Positions 25,850 through 38,611 of a DNA stretch of 64,000 nucleotides are shown one piece after another. The DNA lies in NCBI RefSeq assembly GCF_001659605.2, contig NC_035162.2, forward strand, positions 4,669,248 through 4,733,247, given 5' to 3'. The stretch's first letter is position 1; every line of letters begins with the position of its first letter. Position numbers and translations under genes: made by a program. The notes beneath the pieces were generated by a model that saw only the letters and a list, made by a program, of their open reading frames with translations, was not told the DNA's origin and did no database searches. Origin of the DNA: Manihot esculenta. Lineage: Eukaryota > Streptophyta > Magnoliopsida > Malpighiales > Euphorbiaceae.

Positions 25850-26030
25850 TTTATAAAAAAATAATTTATATTTAGAAAATATTTTTTAAAAAATAATTTA
25901 ATTTTTCATTTGATTAGAAAAAATATTTATTAATGAATTTTTTTTAAGTATTTGGAAAATATTTTTTAAAAATATAAAAAATATAAAAATATTTATGATA
26001 AAACAAACATAGCCTAAATTTTAAATAAAA
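25850..26030. repeat. AT-rich dispersed repeat, copy 2
   Basis: It contains GAAAATATTTTTTAAAAAATAA phrases like those near 58070 and 25090, and ends in ATAAAACAAACATAGCC. It may be a small non-autonomous DNA element, but terminal inverted repeats could not be defined. Confidence 0.4.
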
Positions 26031-26139
26031 AACAATTAAGGACTCCAAAACTACTCATCGGATTCGGGCAGTTAAAAATTGGCAGTTACCAACCCGCGGC
26101 TATTCCTGAACAGTTAAAACTCGGGAATATCTCCAAAGC

Positions 26140-27755
26140 GGGAGAGAGTGTTGGGGAGAAACGCCGCGAAACTCATACAATCACATCACAGCCGTTGATT
26201 TTTCTTTTTCTTTTTATTTTTTCCAATTGTTTTTTGTCGCATCGAACTCCAACCGTCCATACTTCAACGGCGGTGGCTCTCCTCGCGTCTCCGCCGTCCG
26301 ATTACCGATCTTTGGAGCTGCCTCTGTATTGGATTCGAATTTGGTCGCTTTTGCGTTCCCTTCCTGGAAAGAACTGTGGAAAAATGAACGAGGTCTTAGT
26401 ATTTCCATTTGACGCTTTGTTTTAGAAATATCGGAACCAATTTAAGCATTGCTTGCAGCGAAATTGAATGGTGATTCAATTTTGCGGAAATATTTAACGA
26501 ATTTGTAATGTTTTGATTACTTTGAATATTTTATTTTATTTCCGGAGCAATAATTTGTGTTTTTTTTCTTCTCAATACTATAATCCAAATTCTAGAAAAT
26601 TATCGTGGGTTGTGGTGGGTGATTAATTATGTAACGGCTGATTTAATTGGCTTTTCTGATTCAGAAATTGATTTCTGTTTCAGATAGCATTTTGTTTTAG
26701 TTCAAATTTTGGTTTACTCGGTCAGTGTTTTCAGATAGCATAAGACGATATTTATTAATATTGTTTGACTCGGAATATGTTGTTTCTATTTAGGATCTTA
26801 GTTTAGACGAGAGAAGGGATTTTTTTTGGCAGTCTAAGGTTTCTTGTTGATCATTAATTAATTTAAGTGCTTCAACTTATTCTTTAATAGGAGGCATGGT
26901 GCCCTCTGGTGCTTTAGATACCACCCTCTAGTTCTTTTAGAAAGCAAGCACACTAGCCTATATATCGCAAATATATGTTTGTTATTTTCTCTCCTTTCTT
27001 ATGAGCATACTTTTTTCAAGTCAATGATTATTCAGATCAAGTAGGTGCCTTAGTTGAGTTGAAGGTATGTTAGAAGAAATTATTTTGGCTCTGCATTTTC
27101 TTTTATTTTATTTGTTATTTATTTATTTCAAACAATATTCTTTCAGAAAATTAAGATCATAGAACTTGGTGGACATGGCTGCCAGTATGGATGAATATTT
27201 GGGAAACCCCATAATCAGGCTACTCATGCATACTTGGTTATAGATTTTTGCAGGTTTGTTACTTCCTTCTCATAAATTGAAAAAGTATTTACCTATTTCA
27301 ATGATTCAGCAGCCATATAAACCCACTTGAATTTTTATTTTTTCTTTTGGAAACTGACATTTCAAGTGTTAAAGTTTGTTTAGTTTATATCATTTAAACT
27401 TTTTTGCCTTTTGTTGTGAATTTTAATTACTTGTTAAATATTTCTGATTTTTCTCTTCTTTTCCCTTTAAATTACCCAGCATTAGCAGATGGTGTCTTCA
27501 ATGTAGCAGTTTCACTTCTTCTCTCCTTTTTTGCTGCAAGCTTTCCAATGTGACAATTAAAGAAGCAATTCTAATTTCATTTTTCTTGATTATGGTTGTC
27601 TTCTACGTTCCCACGTTCATTGCTGGCATTTGAATTTGGTGACTGCATGGGAGAAAGGCTGTCTGCTATCGCCATCTATGTTGCAGGCTTCAAGGTCTTC
27701 AATTTCTTCTCTTCATTCCACGTGTCCTGATCTGGACTAATCTGAACACTCAGAT
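26140..27755 (+). promoter_or_regulatory. 5' UTR exons and leader introns of the PI4K-gamma gene
   Basis: A GC-rich first leader exon is likely around 26150-26395, downstream of GGGAGAGAGTG. T-rich intron-like sequence follows, with an acceptor-like TTGCAG at about 27683-27688 just upstream of the ATG at 27756. A CACGTG core lies at 27719-27724 inside the leader. Splice sites are inferred. Confidence 0.45.
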
Positions 27756-29648
27756 ATGGCAGTTGCAACTTTTAGAGAAGCCCTTAATGGTGATTGTTGT
27801 GGGAATGAGAGACTGGAGAGAAAACCTTCTGGAAGGAGGCGTGTGTTTGTTCAGACTGAAACTGGCTTTGTTTTGGGTATGGAATTGGATAGGAGTGACA
27901 ATGCCCATACTGTAAAGAGGAAACTACAGCTTGCTCTTAATATTCCAACTGAGGAAAGGTCATTGATTTATGGGGATACGGTGTTAAAAAATGATCTGAG
28001 TACTGTGAGGAATGATTCTCCTCTTCTTCTGACCAAGAACTTCATGCATAGAAGTTCATCTACCCCGTGTCTTTCACCTACTGTGAAGGATGTTCAGCAG
28101 AGTGACCAGAGTGGTCCAATTGAGGTATTAGGATTTTCAGATCATTTTGCCAGAGTAAAAGAATTAGGGAAGGAAATTATGGAGGCAATGAGGATTGGGG
28201 TTGATCCTATTCCTATTCATAGTGGGCTTGGTGGGGCATACTATTTCAAAAATTGTCATGGTGAAAATGTGGCAATTGTAAAGCCCACTGATGAGGAACC
28301 ATATGCCCCTAATAATCCAAAAGGTTTTGTTGGCCAAGCTCTAGGGCAGCCAGGCTTGAAACGTTCAGTGCGGGTTGGGGAGACAGGCTTCAGAGAAGTA
28401 GCAGCTTACCTTCTTGACTATGATCACTTTGCTAATGTGCCTTCAACTGCCCTTGTGAAGATCACCCACTCAATATTCAATGTTAATTGTGGGGTAAAGG
28501 GAAACAAGCAGCAACACAGAAAGCAGGTTAGCAAAATTGCATCATTGCAGCAGTTTATACCTCATGATTTTGATGCCAGTGATTATGGGACTTCTAGTTT
28601 TCCTGTTGCTGCTGTCCATAGGATCGGGATATTAGATATACGGATATTGAACACAGACAGACATGCTGGGAACCTTCTGGTCAGGAAGCTTGATGGGATT
28701 GGGAGATTTGGTCAGGTGGAGCTTGTTCCAATTGACCATGGCCTCTGCCTTCCAGAAAGCTTGGAGGATCCTTACTATGAATGGATCCATTGGCCACAAG
28801 CATCCATTCCTTTTTCTGAGGATGAACTTGAGTATATTAATTGTCTTGACCCCTTAAAAGATTCTGATATGCTTCGAAGGGAATTGCCAATGATTCGTGA
28901 GGCATGCCTCAGGGTCTTGGTGGTTTGCACAGTTTTCCTCAAGGAAGCAGCAGCTTTTGGTCTATGTCTTGCTGAGATTGGAGAGATGATGAGTAGGGAG
29001 TTTCGAGGCCACATGGAAGAGCCTAGTGAACTTGAGCTTATATGCATTCAGACGAGGAGCCTGTTAGGGGAGATAGAATGTCTTTCTTCTGAGGTGAAAG
29101 CAGCAGATAGTGAGGAGTGTCAGTTTGACATTGACTGTGAGGAGTTAGATTCGACTTTGAATATAGGAGAGAAATTGGAAATGCAACCTCTATGTCCAGG
29201 GTCCAGAGGTGTAAGAGTCCAAACTCCTCTTTCCAAGCTGATGGAGAGTCCAGAGGAGGAGAAAGAAGAGGAGGAAATTGAAGACGGTGAAGCGAATGGG
29301 TTAAGTTTAAGAGCAGATGAATATGCGGACTCCAAGCAGGACCACGTTCCAAACAATGCGGAGATGTCAGTATTAAAAAATATCAGTATTGGTAAGAAGA
29401 GTTGGCAACATGACGGCATGATGCTCAAGAGCGGCTATTTAGCTGGTACATCATCTGTAAATAGGAGTGCAAATGAGCAGCTTGCTGCGAGCAGCACTTT
29501 TGTGAAGCTGGCTGATTTGACTGAAGGGGAGTGGATGCAGTTCCTTGAGCATTTCCAGAGGTTACTTTGCCCAGCTTTTGCTAACCGTAAATCAGGGAAC
29601 ATTGGTCAGAGGCATAGACAGAGGCTTGGAACCTCTTGCCAGTTTTGA
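27756..29648 (+). CDS. PI4KG: Phosphatidylinositol 4-kinase gamma (type II, ubiquitin-like domain), PI4Kγ5/7-like
   Basis: The coding region is one uninterrupted exon of 630 aa. Residues about 28-95 form a ubiquitin-like domain (RVFVQTETGFVLGMELDRSD...LALNIPTEERSLIYGD). The kinase core runs from about 150 to 420. It has the Gly-rich SGLGGAYYF, catalytic-site Lys176 in VAIVKPTDEEP, GETGFREVAAYLLD, the NTDRHAGN loop (Asp301, Asn306), Asp327 in VPIDHGLCLPE, and YEWIHWPQA. The C-terminal half is acidic and variable (a Glu-rich stretch near 490-510), ending in a conserved-looking FVKLADLTEGEWMQFLEHFQ. Plant PI4K-gamma proteins are soluble and associate with membranes or nuclei. Several characterised members show protein kinase rather than lipid kinase activity, so the substrate is open. 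From memory it best fits Arabidopsis At1g26270, At1g13640 and At2g03890. Confidence 0.93.
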   Translation: MAVATFREALNGDCCGNERLERKPSGRRRVFVQTETGFVLGMELDRSDNAHTVKRKLQLALNIPTEERSLIYGDTVLKNDLSTVRNDSPLLLTKNFMHRSSSTPCLSPTVKDVQQSDQSGPIEVLGFSDHFARVKELGKEIMEAMRIGVDPIPIHSGLGGAYYFKNCHGENVAIVKPTDEEPYAPNNPKGFVGQALGQPGLKRSVRVGETGFREVAAYLLDYDHFANVPSTALVKITHSIFNVNCGVKGNKQQHRKQVSKIASLQQFIPHDFDASDYGTSSFPVAAVHRIGILDIRILNTDRHAGNLLVRKLDGIGRFGQVELVPIDHGLCLPESLEDPYYEWIHWPQASIPFSEDELEYINCLDPLKDSDMLRRELPMIREACLRVLVVCTVFLKEAAAFGLCLAEIGEMMSREFRGHMEEPSELELICIQTRSLLGEIECLSSEVKAADSEECQFDIDCEELDSTLNIGEKLEMQPLCPGSRGVRVQTPLSKLMESPEEEKEEEEIEDGEANGLSLRADEYADSKQDHVPNNAEMSVLKNISIGKKSWQHDGMMLKSGYLAGTSSVNRSANEQLAASSTFVKLADLTEGEWMQFLEHFQRLLCPAFANRKSGNIGQRHRQRLGTSCQF

Positions 29649-30918
29649 GGGTTAGTTAATGAATATTATAAATGTGGGAAATGATAATTTAAAAAAAAAT
29701 GCAATGAGGAATATGCACAGGTGATGTTGGTTGAGAGGTCACTTCTGAGGAGGATGGATTTCATTTATGATTTGGATAATGTTGGCAAAACTTTTGGAGG
29801 TAAAACTGTGTCCTTAGCCGCTGGAGGTAAGGCCTAAGTATTCACTCTTCTATATATAATCTCTCTTTCTTTTTTTTTTTTTTTTTTGGTTGGGTTGAAC
29901 TGCTTCATCTCCATCGTTATGAGCGTTGAGTATAGCAAAATAGTGTATAGGGAATAAATAAGACATGTATAGGCGTGGTTGTCTTTAGGAGTTAAGACTA
30001 GTTCTCAGATCAATGTTGTGCCCTCCCTCTTGTAGTGAGGGATGAGAATAATGGTTGGTTGTGGCTTGTATGTCTTTTGATGTTCGGTTTCTGATGCATA
30101 TGATTTCTTATGTTAAGCAGTTTTGGCTAGTAGATATTACTTGTATTCAGATCAATAAACGTAAAGGCGCAAAATGGAGAGGGTTAATAATGAATTCATT
30201 GCAGATGATTTTGCTAATAAAATATAAAATAAACAATTATGATAAATTAATTTAGACGAGCACATGCATATATTTGAGATCTTATGCAGAGCCATATCAT
30301 TCTATTTTATTTCTGTAAGAGAATAGCATTTTTCTAAACACTTTAAATTACTTCAATTATGTTACGAGCATTATTAACTTTTAATAATTTAAATGTGAAA
30401 CGGGGGAGGCCCTCCACTTTATCCGGCAATTCTATCAGGATTTGGTGGATTCGGTGACCCCTTGCCCCACAGAGTGAGTGGCTAATCAAATCACAACTAA
30501 TTGATTTATTATTAATGGTATTATAATTAATATAAGTTGTGCTTTGTTTTTAGTACCAAACTGAACTAAACCGAGGATGTCCCCACACTTCTCCACAACC
30601 CCTCTAACATAGAGAAACAACGGCAGTCTTATCTTGATTCATGTCCTGTTGCCGATTCATTCCAAAGGGTCATTATGACTTCCAGTGAAAAGAAAGTTTA
30701 GCACATAGAAAAAGAAATGAAAACCAGCTTGGGGGGGTCTTAATCATTATGCCTGCTCTGTAGTAATGCCCAATAGATACGGTAGTTGGTGCAGCATACA
30801 GGAGGCTGATTATGACCTGATTTTTGTGTTTTTATCATTATTATTCCTCAAGTTGCTTATCTCACTGATATGATAGCGACTGTTGTCTATTACTTGTTCA
30901 TGCGTGGACAGATTTTTT
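29649..30918 (+). other. 3' UTR of PI4K-gamma and intergenic spacer
   Basis: A 3' UTR follows the stop. A T-run lies at about 29872-29888. Open stretch 30055-30255 has no similarity. No further gene is visible. Confidence 0.5.
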
Positions 30919-31650
30919 TTTTAACAGAATAATATTTCATTAGATGAAATAGTAATATACCCTCATTCCCAAATCTAAGCCCAAGACCCCAAAAAGTTAA
31001 AAAGGACAAAAAGGAGAAGGCTGAGGACGAAAAATGGGTATAATCTGAAACGGTCTCTTATAGTAGCCGCCGACGCCGCTCTTGTTCAACAACATTTCGT
31101 CTCCGGCTAGGACTTGAGATCAGCGTTATCAAGAAGCAACGGAGAGCCAAAAAATCTATTACAGGAGTGTTAAAGCATCCTGCTCAATCTAAATCTCCCC
31201 CTTCCAAAGCCAAAGAAGATGGAGAGTTTTAGCAGGAAAATACTAGAATAACAAGAGCTCAGACAAGTGTCGGGCTAATCCTGGAATCATGCTTGGAACC
31301 ATAGGTCTATCATGCCCGCCCTAAAGAAGAGGGTGATTATCAGCCTATCAGAGCCATTACAGCTTCAAAGAATCTGTAAGGGAGTTCACCAGCTACATGC
31401 AAGCCATCCCACTAAATCACTGAAACGCCCAATAAAATCCCCAACATTAGCAAGGTACTAGCAACTCCATTAAAACTTTAGAGCAAAATGTAGAGAAAAG
31501 ACTGAAGGAAAGAGTGTTAAAGAAAAAAAAAAGAGAGAAGAAGATAGGGGAGGGTCGACAGCCAGACCTCTTCGAGGCAAACTAGAGATAGAAGTTTTAG
31601 AGAGAAGGGAGAGGAGTTGACAGAGAAAAGTTAAATCAATTTTGTTGTGT
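30919..31650 (-). mobile_element. LINE-like remnant in minus orientation
   Basis: The plus strand opens with a T-run and TAACAGAATAATATTTCATT. On the minus strand this is an element end ...AATGAAATATTATTCTGTTA plus poly(A). A GC-richer body with no open frame follows. It matches the style of the pieces at 23621 and 25185. No target duplication could be confirmed. It lies just downstream of the CRLK2-like gene. Confidence 0.4.
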
Positions 31651-31842
31651 GGTCACAAAAGAGAGCATTTCTATTCCTGAAATTTTAACTGGTGCAAGAT
31701 GAATTGAGGTAACACAACAAGCTCATTGATCCATTTACCTATTGTTGTGTAGCACATTCTATGGTCAGTACTTTAGTTGGTAGAAATTTGACAGGAGAGG
31801 AAAAATTGGAAAAAAAAATGAGCAAAGAAAATTTCTGGTCAT

Positions 31843-34800
31843 TCAACTGCTCTCTTTAATGCTGGTCATCTTGGTCAACTCCACATGCTGATCCTCTATC
31901 CTGCTTGCAGCTCTTGAAAAATCTCGACTGCCAAAAGACATAGTGTCTTCCTTAACAAGGCGCCTTTGTTTTATCTTCAATATAGCCTGTGAAACTTCTC
32001 CTATAGAAGGTCGCTTCCTTTGCGATTTATGCAAGCATTTGTGAGCAATGGCAGCTAGTTCCCTCACTTCTTCAATGTTGCACTCTCCAGCCAGTTGCTT
32101 ATCTAGTATTTCATCTACGCCATCTGGGCTCATAGCAGCCTTTTGGATAAAAATTCAAGGGGAAAAAAATAATCCAAGGCTTCAGATTGAGGCAATGGAA
32201 ATTATTGAAAGAAAGAGTGCTACTGGTGAGGGCATCAATACTCACAAGATTGATATATTCCATTAGGTTCTGTTGTGGGTGGATGGCAGTAATGAGTTCA
32301 AACATGATAATGCCAAAACTGTAGATATCACTCTTCATGGTGAACTTGTTTGTAGTCATGTACACCGGATCTATGTAGCCATATGTACCTTTCAGACCAG
32401 AGTTCCGCCCATCATACGCCTCTTCCTTTGAGAGTCCAAAATCAGCAACCTAACATAAAGTTACCAGCAAGTGTCTATCATCACAATGTAAAGGACGTGC
32501 AACTGACTATCAAGCTATACTTTCCCATCATTAATTTTTTGGTCATTTATACTCTTCAAATTAACACCATAAACAGTTCAGCTTTGAACATTTTGGACTA
32601 AAATTTGTAAAACTAACTTCATATGGTAGCTTACTTTAGCTCTCATGGATTGGTCCAACAATATGTTAGCTGACTTCAAATCACGATGTATGACAGGTGG
32701 GACTGCCTGTTCCAGAAATATGTCACATGGTCATCTATCATTAAGGCAGCAACCCGTAAGGGGACTGAGATTTAAGTAAATTCAACCTACCCCTTCATGA
32801 AGATACTCTATTCCATGCGAAATATCTAAAGCAACTTGAAGCCTTTCTTCCCAGCCCAAAACTAGCTCTTCTACATCTGGTTCCATGTATGCATGCATTT
32901 AGAAAAAAGAAACTTAAATCGCCATCTTACTAAATGAGAAAGGTATAATACCATCCGCTGCATAAAATTTTAGTCACAGAAAAACAATAACCAATAACCG
33001 GTGTGTATAATGCAGCTTTAATCAATAAAGTCTGCTTCTACATGGTTGGATATTTACCAACGTATGAGAAAAAAGGAAACAATTCAAACAAATTGGGCTT
33101 CTGAGCTTACTGTATAGTAGGTTTGCCAAGCTCCCATTACTCATGAACTCATAGATCAACATGCGCTGTCCTTTATCGATACAATATCCTAACAAATTCA
33201 CAAGATTTCGATGATGCAGCCTTCCCAGCAATGATACCTGAAAGAGGAGAAGGCTAAAAAATGAATTCAAAAGATGTTTGTAATAACAAAAGCAACATTT
33301 GGAACACACGTATTGGATCTGATAAATGGTCCTCTGAACCTCTCATTATGTTTATAGTTGTTCACTGCCCTAAATCATAGGGATCATTTATAATAAAGAA
33401 TTCCTCTTAGAATTAATCTAATGGCCATGAATGTGGCAATTGTCAATGGTCTATACGAAGAGTGATAAACCATCATTCCTCAATTGAGTCTTTCTAATAA
33501 TGGCTTGAAAAGTTTTAGAACTTGCAAGTCATGAAAAAGTAGGAAGGCATGAATAGATCATCCAATTAGCCAAAGTGAAAAGGTCTGCATAGTTAAAGCA
33601 TGCAAGTGATGCTACATAACTGTTATGCAAACATTATGAGGAACAAGAAGTCGCTCTTCTAGTATCTACTGCAAGTTAGTCTGGGTCTTACCTCTGTTTG
33701 AAACTCTTTCTCCCCTTGTTTTGAATTAGAAGCAAGAACCTTTACCGCCACTACTCCACCAGGCATCACAGCTTTGTACACAGGACCAAATGAACCTTGT
33801 CCCAATATAGTTGTAAAGTTTTGTGTTGCTTTCTGAATATCCCTGAAAAATTAAAATAACTTCTTAGATATCATCCAACTTGATCAAAATTCATGGTAAA
33901 TCCTCCAAACAATAAATTCAGGTCCGCTTAAATGCCAGAGGTTTCTCAAGCTTCTTCACACAACCCCTCTGATCATTAATGCTGAAGAAAAAATAAAGCA
34001 ACAGGAAGTAACTATAAAGTGAAGTTAGAATTTGAGCATGAAACTGGCCCCATAGCATATGTTACGCTTCTAAATGCGATGCTCTGTATAGAATGCCAGA
34101 AGATAACATAGAAAGGAGAGTGCTTTCATTTTGGGTCTTCCCATTTCCATGCCCCTGTTCTCTTGTGCACTTGACTTGTGCTCCTTTAGTTATCCAAAGA
34201 GACGCTACCCAACAAAAATTCAGGGAAAAAAGAGAGGGGATAGGGGAGATAGAGTTAGAAGACCAGAACACCATCGCCCAACCCTACCCCCAAAGCAACC
34301 AACACTAGATATTCAGAACCCAGCTAACTTGAGGGTACTCACAGCTTCCTTCTCCACCACTCATCATTTGTAAAACACTAGTGATTGGCAGATAAAGTGC
34401 TAGATTGATTATGAGCATCTTCCAGGTATTACTAATCTGCCAAAAGCACTTTTAGGAGTTCTAATTCTGTGTCCCACGTTTGGCAGCATACCACACAAAG
34501 TAAATTGCATATCCTTTGAAAACCCATGAGATTATGCCCCCTGACAGCAAGCTAGAAAAGAATATAAATTCTATTTTTCCAAAGAAAATATTGTGGAGTT
34601 AAACTTTATACACTTAAATATCGTTTCCAGGTTCAATTTTGTCGTATGTTGTCATTAAGACAAAGGAAAAAGGAACAGCATATGTGACTGAACTGAAATG
34701 ATCAAGCTCTAATTTGTGATGCATGTGTTATAGTTTTTATCAGCAAAGGATGGTTTTTCCACTAGAAATCATAAATAATAGACCTGCATATTGCTGTCAT

Positions 34801-35231
34801 CAACTTACGAATCTAGCAAAGAAGACTTAAGGCACATGACAACACAAACACAACCTGACATATAACAAAAAAAAAAAATTGCTTGAAATTTAAAGATTTA
34901 CATACTTGTAAGAATATCTAAGTATGCCTGATGTAGATGTAAACCGATCTTTATTGTGATGATTCCACCAAAAAAATTGTGAACTTTTCTGAGGTTGTTC
35001 TGATTGATGAATAGTTATGGAATTTGTAACTGATGCACTGAAGTCAGTGCTAGTCTCCAAGCCATTTACGCGTATAGGAAGGGTTGTTAGACTACGCTCA
35101 TTTGCACATTGTCGAAGATGAGCACGATTCTTGTACCACCTTATGCCAAAAAATACTAGTGAAGCTATCAAGATACCAAGGGCCAAACCAGCAGAGACTC
35201 CAATAATAACCAAATCACTTCCATCAACCAT
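31843..35231 (-). CDS. CRLK2: Calcium/calmodulin-regulated receptor-like kinase 2-type (CRLK2)
   Basis: Seven coding exons on the minus strand are in phase and give 420 aa: 34906-35231, 33692-33842, 33111-33237, 32791-32876, 32635-32706, 32246-32449, 31843-32139. All are GT-AG. There is no cleaved signal peptide; a membrane anchor lies near residues 7-30 ([22 protein letters not shown]). The kinase domain starts about residue 118 with GQGSFGPVY, invariant Lys143 (AVKVL), HRDLKSAN with Asp239, DFG at 257-259, and [26 protein letters not shown]. These are the signatures of an active RD Ser/Thr kinase. The C-terminus QDxVELT-like tail matches the family. From memory it is closest to At5g15730. 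CRLK1, the studied paralog, binds Ca2+/calmodulin and acts in cold signalling through MEKK1; the same role here is inference. The Met at 35231 matches the MVDG start of the homolog; an earlier in-frame Met (35303) lies in probable 5' UTR. Confidence 0.93.
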
Positions 35232-36450
35232 CCTTTGGTCTCTTTTGGAACTTGAACAGAAAAAGCATTTTGGGTTTGCAAATTTCTGGAGATACACTGT
35301 CAAGAATGAAAAAAAGTATTAAAATGGGCTTCTTTTTCCAGATAAGAAAAATACTGCGAGGTATAGAAGCAAATTTTTTATATTTTCCTGCATCTTATAT
35401 GCGAAGACGAAAATAGTGATAAAGTGTTTATTAGTACTTAAAAGGCTGGTCTGTTGCTGTATACACAAAACTTCGAACTCAGAACCAGTAACAGAACACA
35501 CCATTGTAAGCATATGGCTTCAAATAAATATGCATATTTATATAATTAAGCGAAGTAAAAGGGACCTAAAAACAGAGTCCAACCAGCAAGTCATTATAAT
35601 ATTGCAGTTTGGACCCTATCAGATCGCAGCACAGCCATCAAATAGAGAACAGTATAATTTGGGAAATGAGGATGATGACTACGCAAATTTCTGTTGTACC
35701 ATTCTTAAAACATAAAATCTAATCGCTTCTAGTGAAGATGGTCTTTCTATATTGCAAGTTTCACCGGCCCATTTCCAGATTATGTAGCCCATGTACAATT
35801 ACTACACTTAATGGTTTTAGAACACCCACAAGTACCTAGTTCTTCGTTGATCAAAAAGTATCAAGAGCAAAACGTAGCAAACAATTGACCAACAACTTGA
35901 GACGATTTACGCGTTATTTCCAATTTCCAGGAAAGTGAGGTTGCCAGCTTTTTTAGAACCAGAAGCTATTCACAGAACAAATCCTTGCAACAATTCACTT
36001 CATCTACAAGACGGCTATTCATCATGAAACCTAAAATCCAGTAAAAAACCAACTTGTAGACTCGCATAATTCATCAAGATTTCTAACAAAACTCAATCTT
36101 CTACAATTACCTCCAGATCATCAAATCCACCAGAGTCAACAATATTACATCAATCTCAAAACTCAGAAAACACAACACCCAAAACCCATACCCAAAATCT
36201 CATAAAACGTTGACAATTAGCAAATACCTCAAAGACTGGTGATCAGCATCCGAGTATTCATCCCATGCTTATTGATCTTGCAGTTAACTGCAGATAGCCA
36301 CGCAGAGAGAGGGTTAAACTGAAGAATGAAGTTACTTGGACTTGGAGAGTCGTCTGGGTGGAGGAAGCCAATAATGAAAGGGTGGTGTCACTGATTGGTG
36401 AAAGGAATGTTTGTGTTAAGCCCCAGAGAAACAACAAAGGCGTAGCGGGT
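35232..36450 (-). promoter_or_regulatory. 5' leader of the CRLK2-like gene and head of its promoter
   Basis: Sequence up to about 36330 looks like a leader with at least one intron: a donor-like GGTATTTGC on the minus strand near 36225 and an acceptor near 35300. A CGCAGAGAGAGGG-rich stretch around 36300 would be the first leader exon. Positions are approximate. Confidence 0.4.
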
Positions 36451-38606
36451 GAATTAACAAACTGTTGCTATTGGTCTGTATAGTATTGGCCTTTTCGTTC
36501 ATTGGTTGCTACAATATAGTCGTAAATTTGCCTAGACGCTTCCGCCTCCAGCTTCTCTTCTCGTGCCCCCTCCTTCCCTGTTGACTCTTGTTTTCTTTTA
36601 TTTTCTCTCAATTCATAGATCTTAATCTAACTCTACATATAAATTTATAAATTAAAAAAAAATTATTATTTAATCTTTCATTTTAAAAACTGCACTCTCA
36701 ATATTTTAAAAAAATTATTAGGTAATTTTTATAATTTTAAAAAATTTATTAATTAATTTTAAAATTTTTAAAAAATATTTTTAAATTTATTTAATTAACC
36801 TTTCAAATTTATTCAAATTTATCTACCACCAAATTAAATTTATAAGTACAATTTATTTATAATATTTAATTATTAAAATTAATTATCATATATGAAACTA
36901 AAGGCTGTAATCATCGACCTCAATTTAAAAGCGAAAATGAAATTTGGGTTAGAAGAAGGAAAAGTTTGAACTCAATTTTGCCAACTATTAAAATTATTAT
37001 AATAAATAAAAAAAAATGGATTTATAGTTGAGCAAGTCTTGCTTTGTTTAGTATTTATAATATATAAAAAATAACTTAATAATCCAGTCACGTTAAGCAT
37101 ATTTTAAAATATTTAAATGCTTTAATTATGATAATTACCTTTTGTTTTAAAATTATTTAAAATATGTATAATACATAAAACAAATTAAGGTATTTATTGC
37201 TTTTACAACCTTATTCTGTCAATTTTGAAAGCTAAAGTGCCCAGTCTAATTAATTTATTGACATTTTTAAAGAATATTAATTAAAAATTAAAAAAGGGAA
37301 AAATAATTTTGAAAGAGTCTAAATACAGAATAAGTGGTGGGCTGAAATGGATTTTTATTTATTTATTTATTTAAATTGACCGTGTCTAAGAGAGCATTGA
37401 TTCTTGATAGTGCCTTCCTTTAATTATAATTGTGATATTATACATATTCCTTTTATAATTAATTCAATCAGAGTTTTAATTTTAGATTTTATGATTAATT
37501 TTTTTAAAAAAATAAAAATCGAGAATTGAAGAAGTAGAATCTGAAATTTTTCATATTTATTTAAATACACATACTACTATAATTAATTTATTTTTTTTTT
37601 TCGCTATATAATTTTTTATAATGTTTAATTAATTACTGTTTAAACAGTTATTTTTTATTACAAGATTAACAATAACTACAACCACCGTCAAACATGACAA
37701 AAACAGCTTTGAAAAAATAATAAGAAATTGGGTTATTACAATGTGCTGTATATATATAAAGTAATTAAAGGTGCGACTTGCATAATTAGAAGGATGGCCG
37801 GACCAATTATTTAATGTAACAATAACAACGTGTCAGAAACTGAGTATATGACTGACATCCAAATAGCATCATTTTCCTATTCTTTTTTATTTTTTAAAAT
37901 ATTATTTATTTATTTTTTTCTTTTTGATGTGTTTGTGCAAAATGGAATCATAAGGGATTAGGTAAATAAATAATTATAGTACATTATTCTATATGTGAAT
38001 TTTGTATAAAATTACATATTTTAATTTTTAATATTATGTTCACAATACAAATCTACGTTTATTTTAAGTGGACACAAATCCAAAGGGATATGATGTATTT
38101 AGGCAAAACTGAATTCACAGTCAAATCATTCTTTAACAATTCTTTTTTTTTTTTTTTTTTTAAATTTGTAGACTGATCTTAAGCCCATTTGGGCCGAATT
38201 TAGGTACATGAAGAATAGGCCAGCCCATAATTTAAAATATTGTAAACGTAAATATAATATTTTTATTGACATATGATATTATCAATATTTTAATTTTGAT
38301 ATAAATAAAATAATAAATAATATTTATTTTATTTTCAAAAAATAAAAAGAAAATGACATGAAAGGAAACACATCCAGATGCATTCCCTCATCACTCATTT
38401 CAATACCAAAATTATCATTTAATTATTAATAATATTAATGTAAATTCTATTTTCTAAATCTCTAAATATTAATAATATTTAATTATTTTAATGGCTTTTA
38501 TAATTAAAGTGTATTAAAATTTTTAAAGTATTTAGTAATAACAAATAATATCAAATTACATCATAATTAGGAATTTTCCGGTTCTTCCACCTCATAGACA
38601 GAAGAT
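36451..38606. other. AT-rich intergenic region before the copia insertion
   Basis: No genes are seen. T or A homopolymers (about 38141-38161) and long A/T-only blocks dominate. It ends at the GGCCT copy that forms the left target duplication. Confidence 0.6.
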
Positions 38607-38611
38607 GGCCT
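38607..38611. repeat. Target-site duplication GGCCT (left)
   Basis: It matches 46088-46092 exactly and abuts the left LTR. Confidence 0.9.

Noticed and set aside
30380..30480. GC-richer patch with GGGGGAGGCCCTCC, considered as a tRNA or other RNA gene
   Set aside because: No cloverleaf, anticodon arm or conserved box could be drawn from it.
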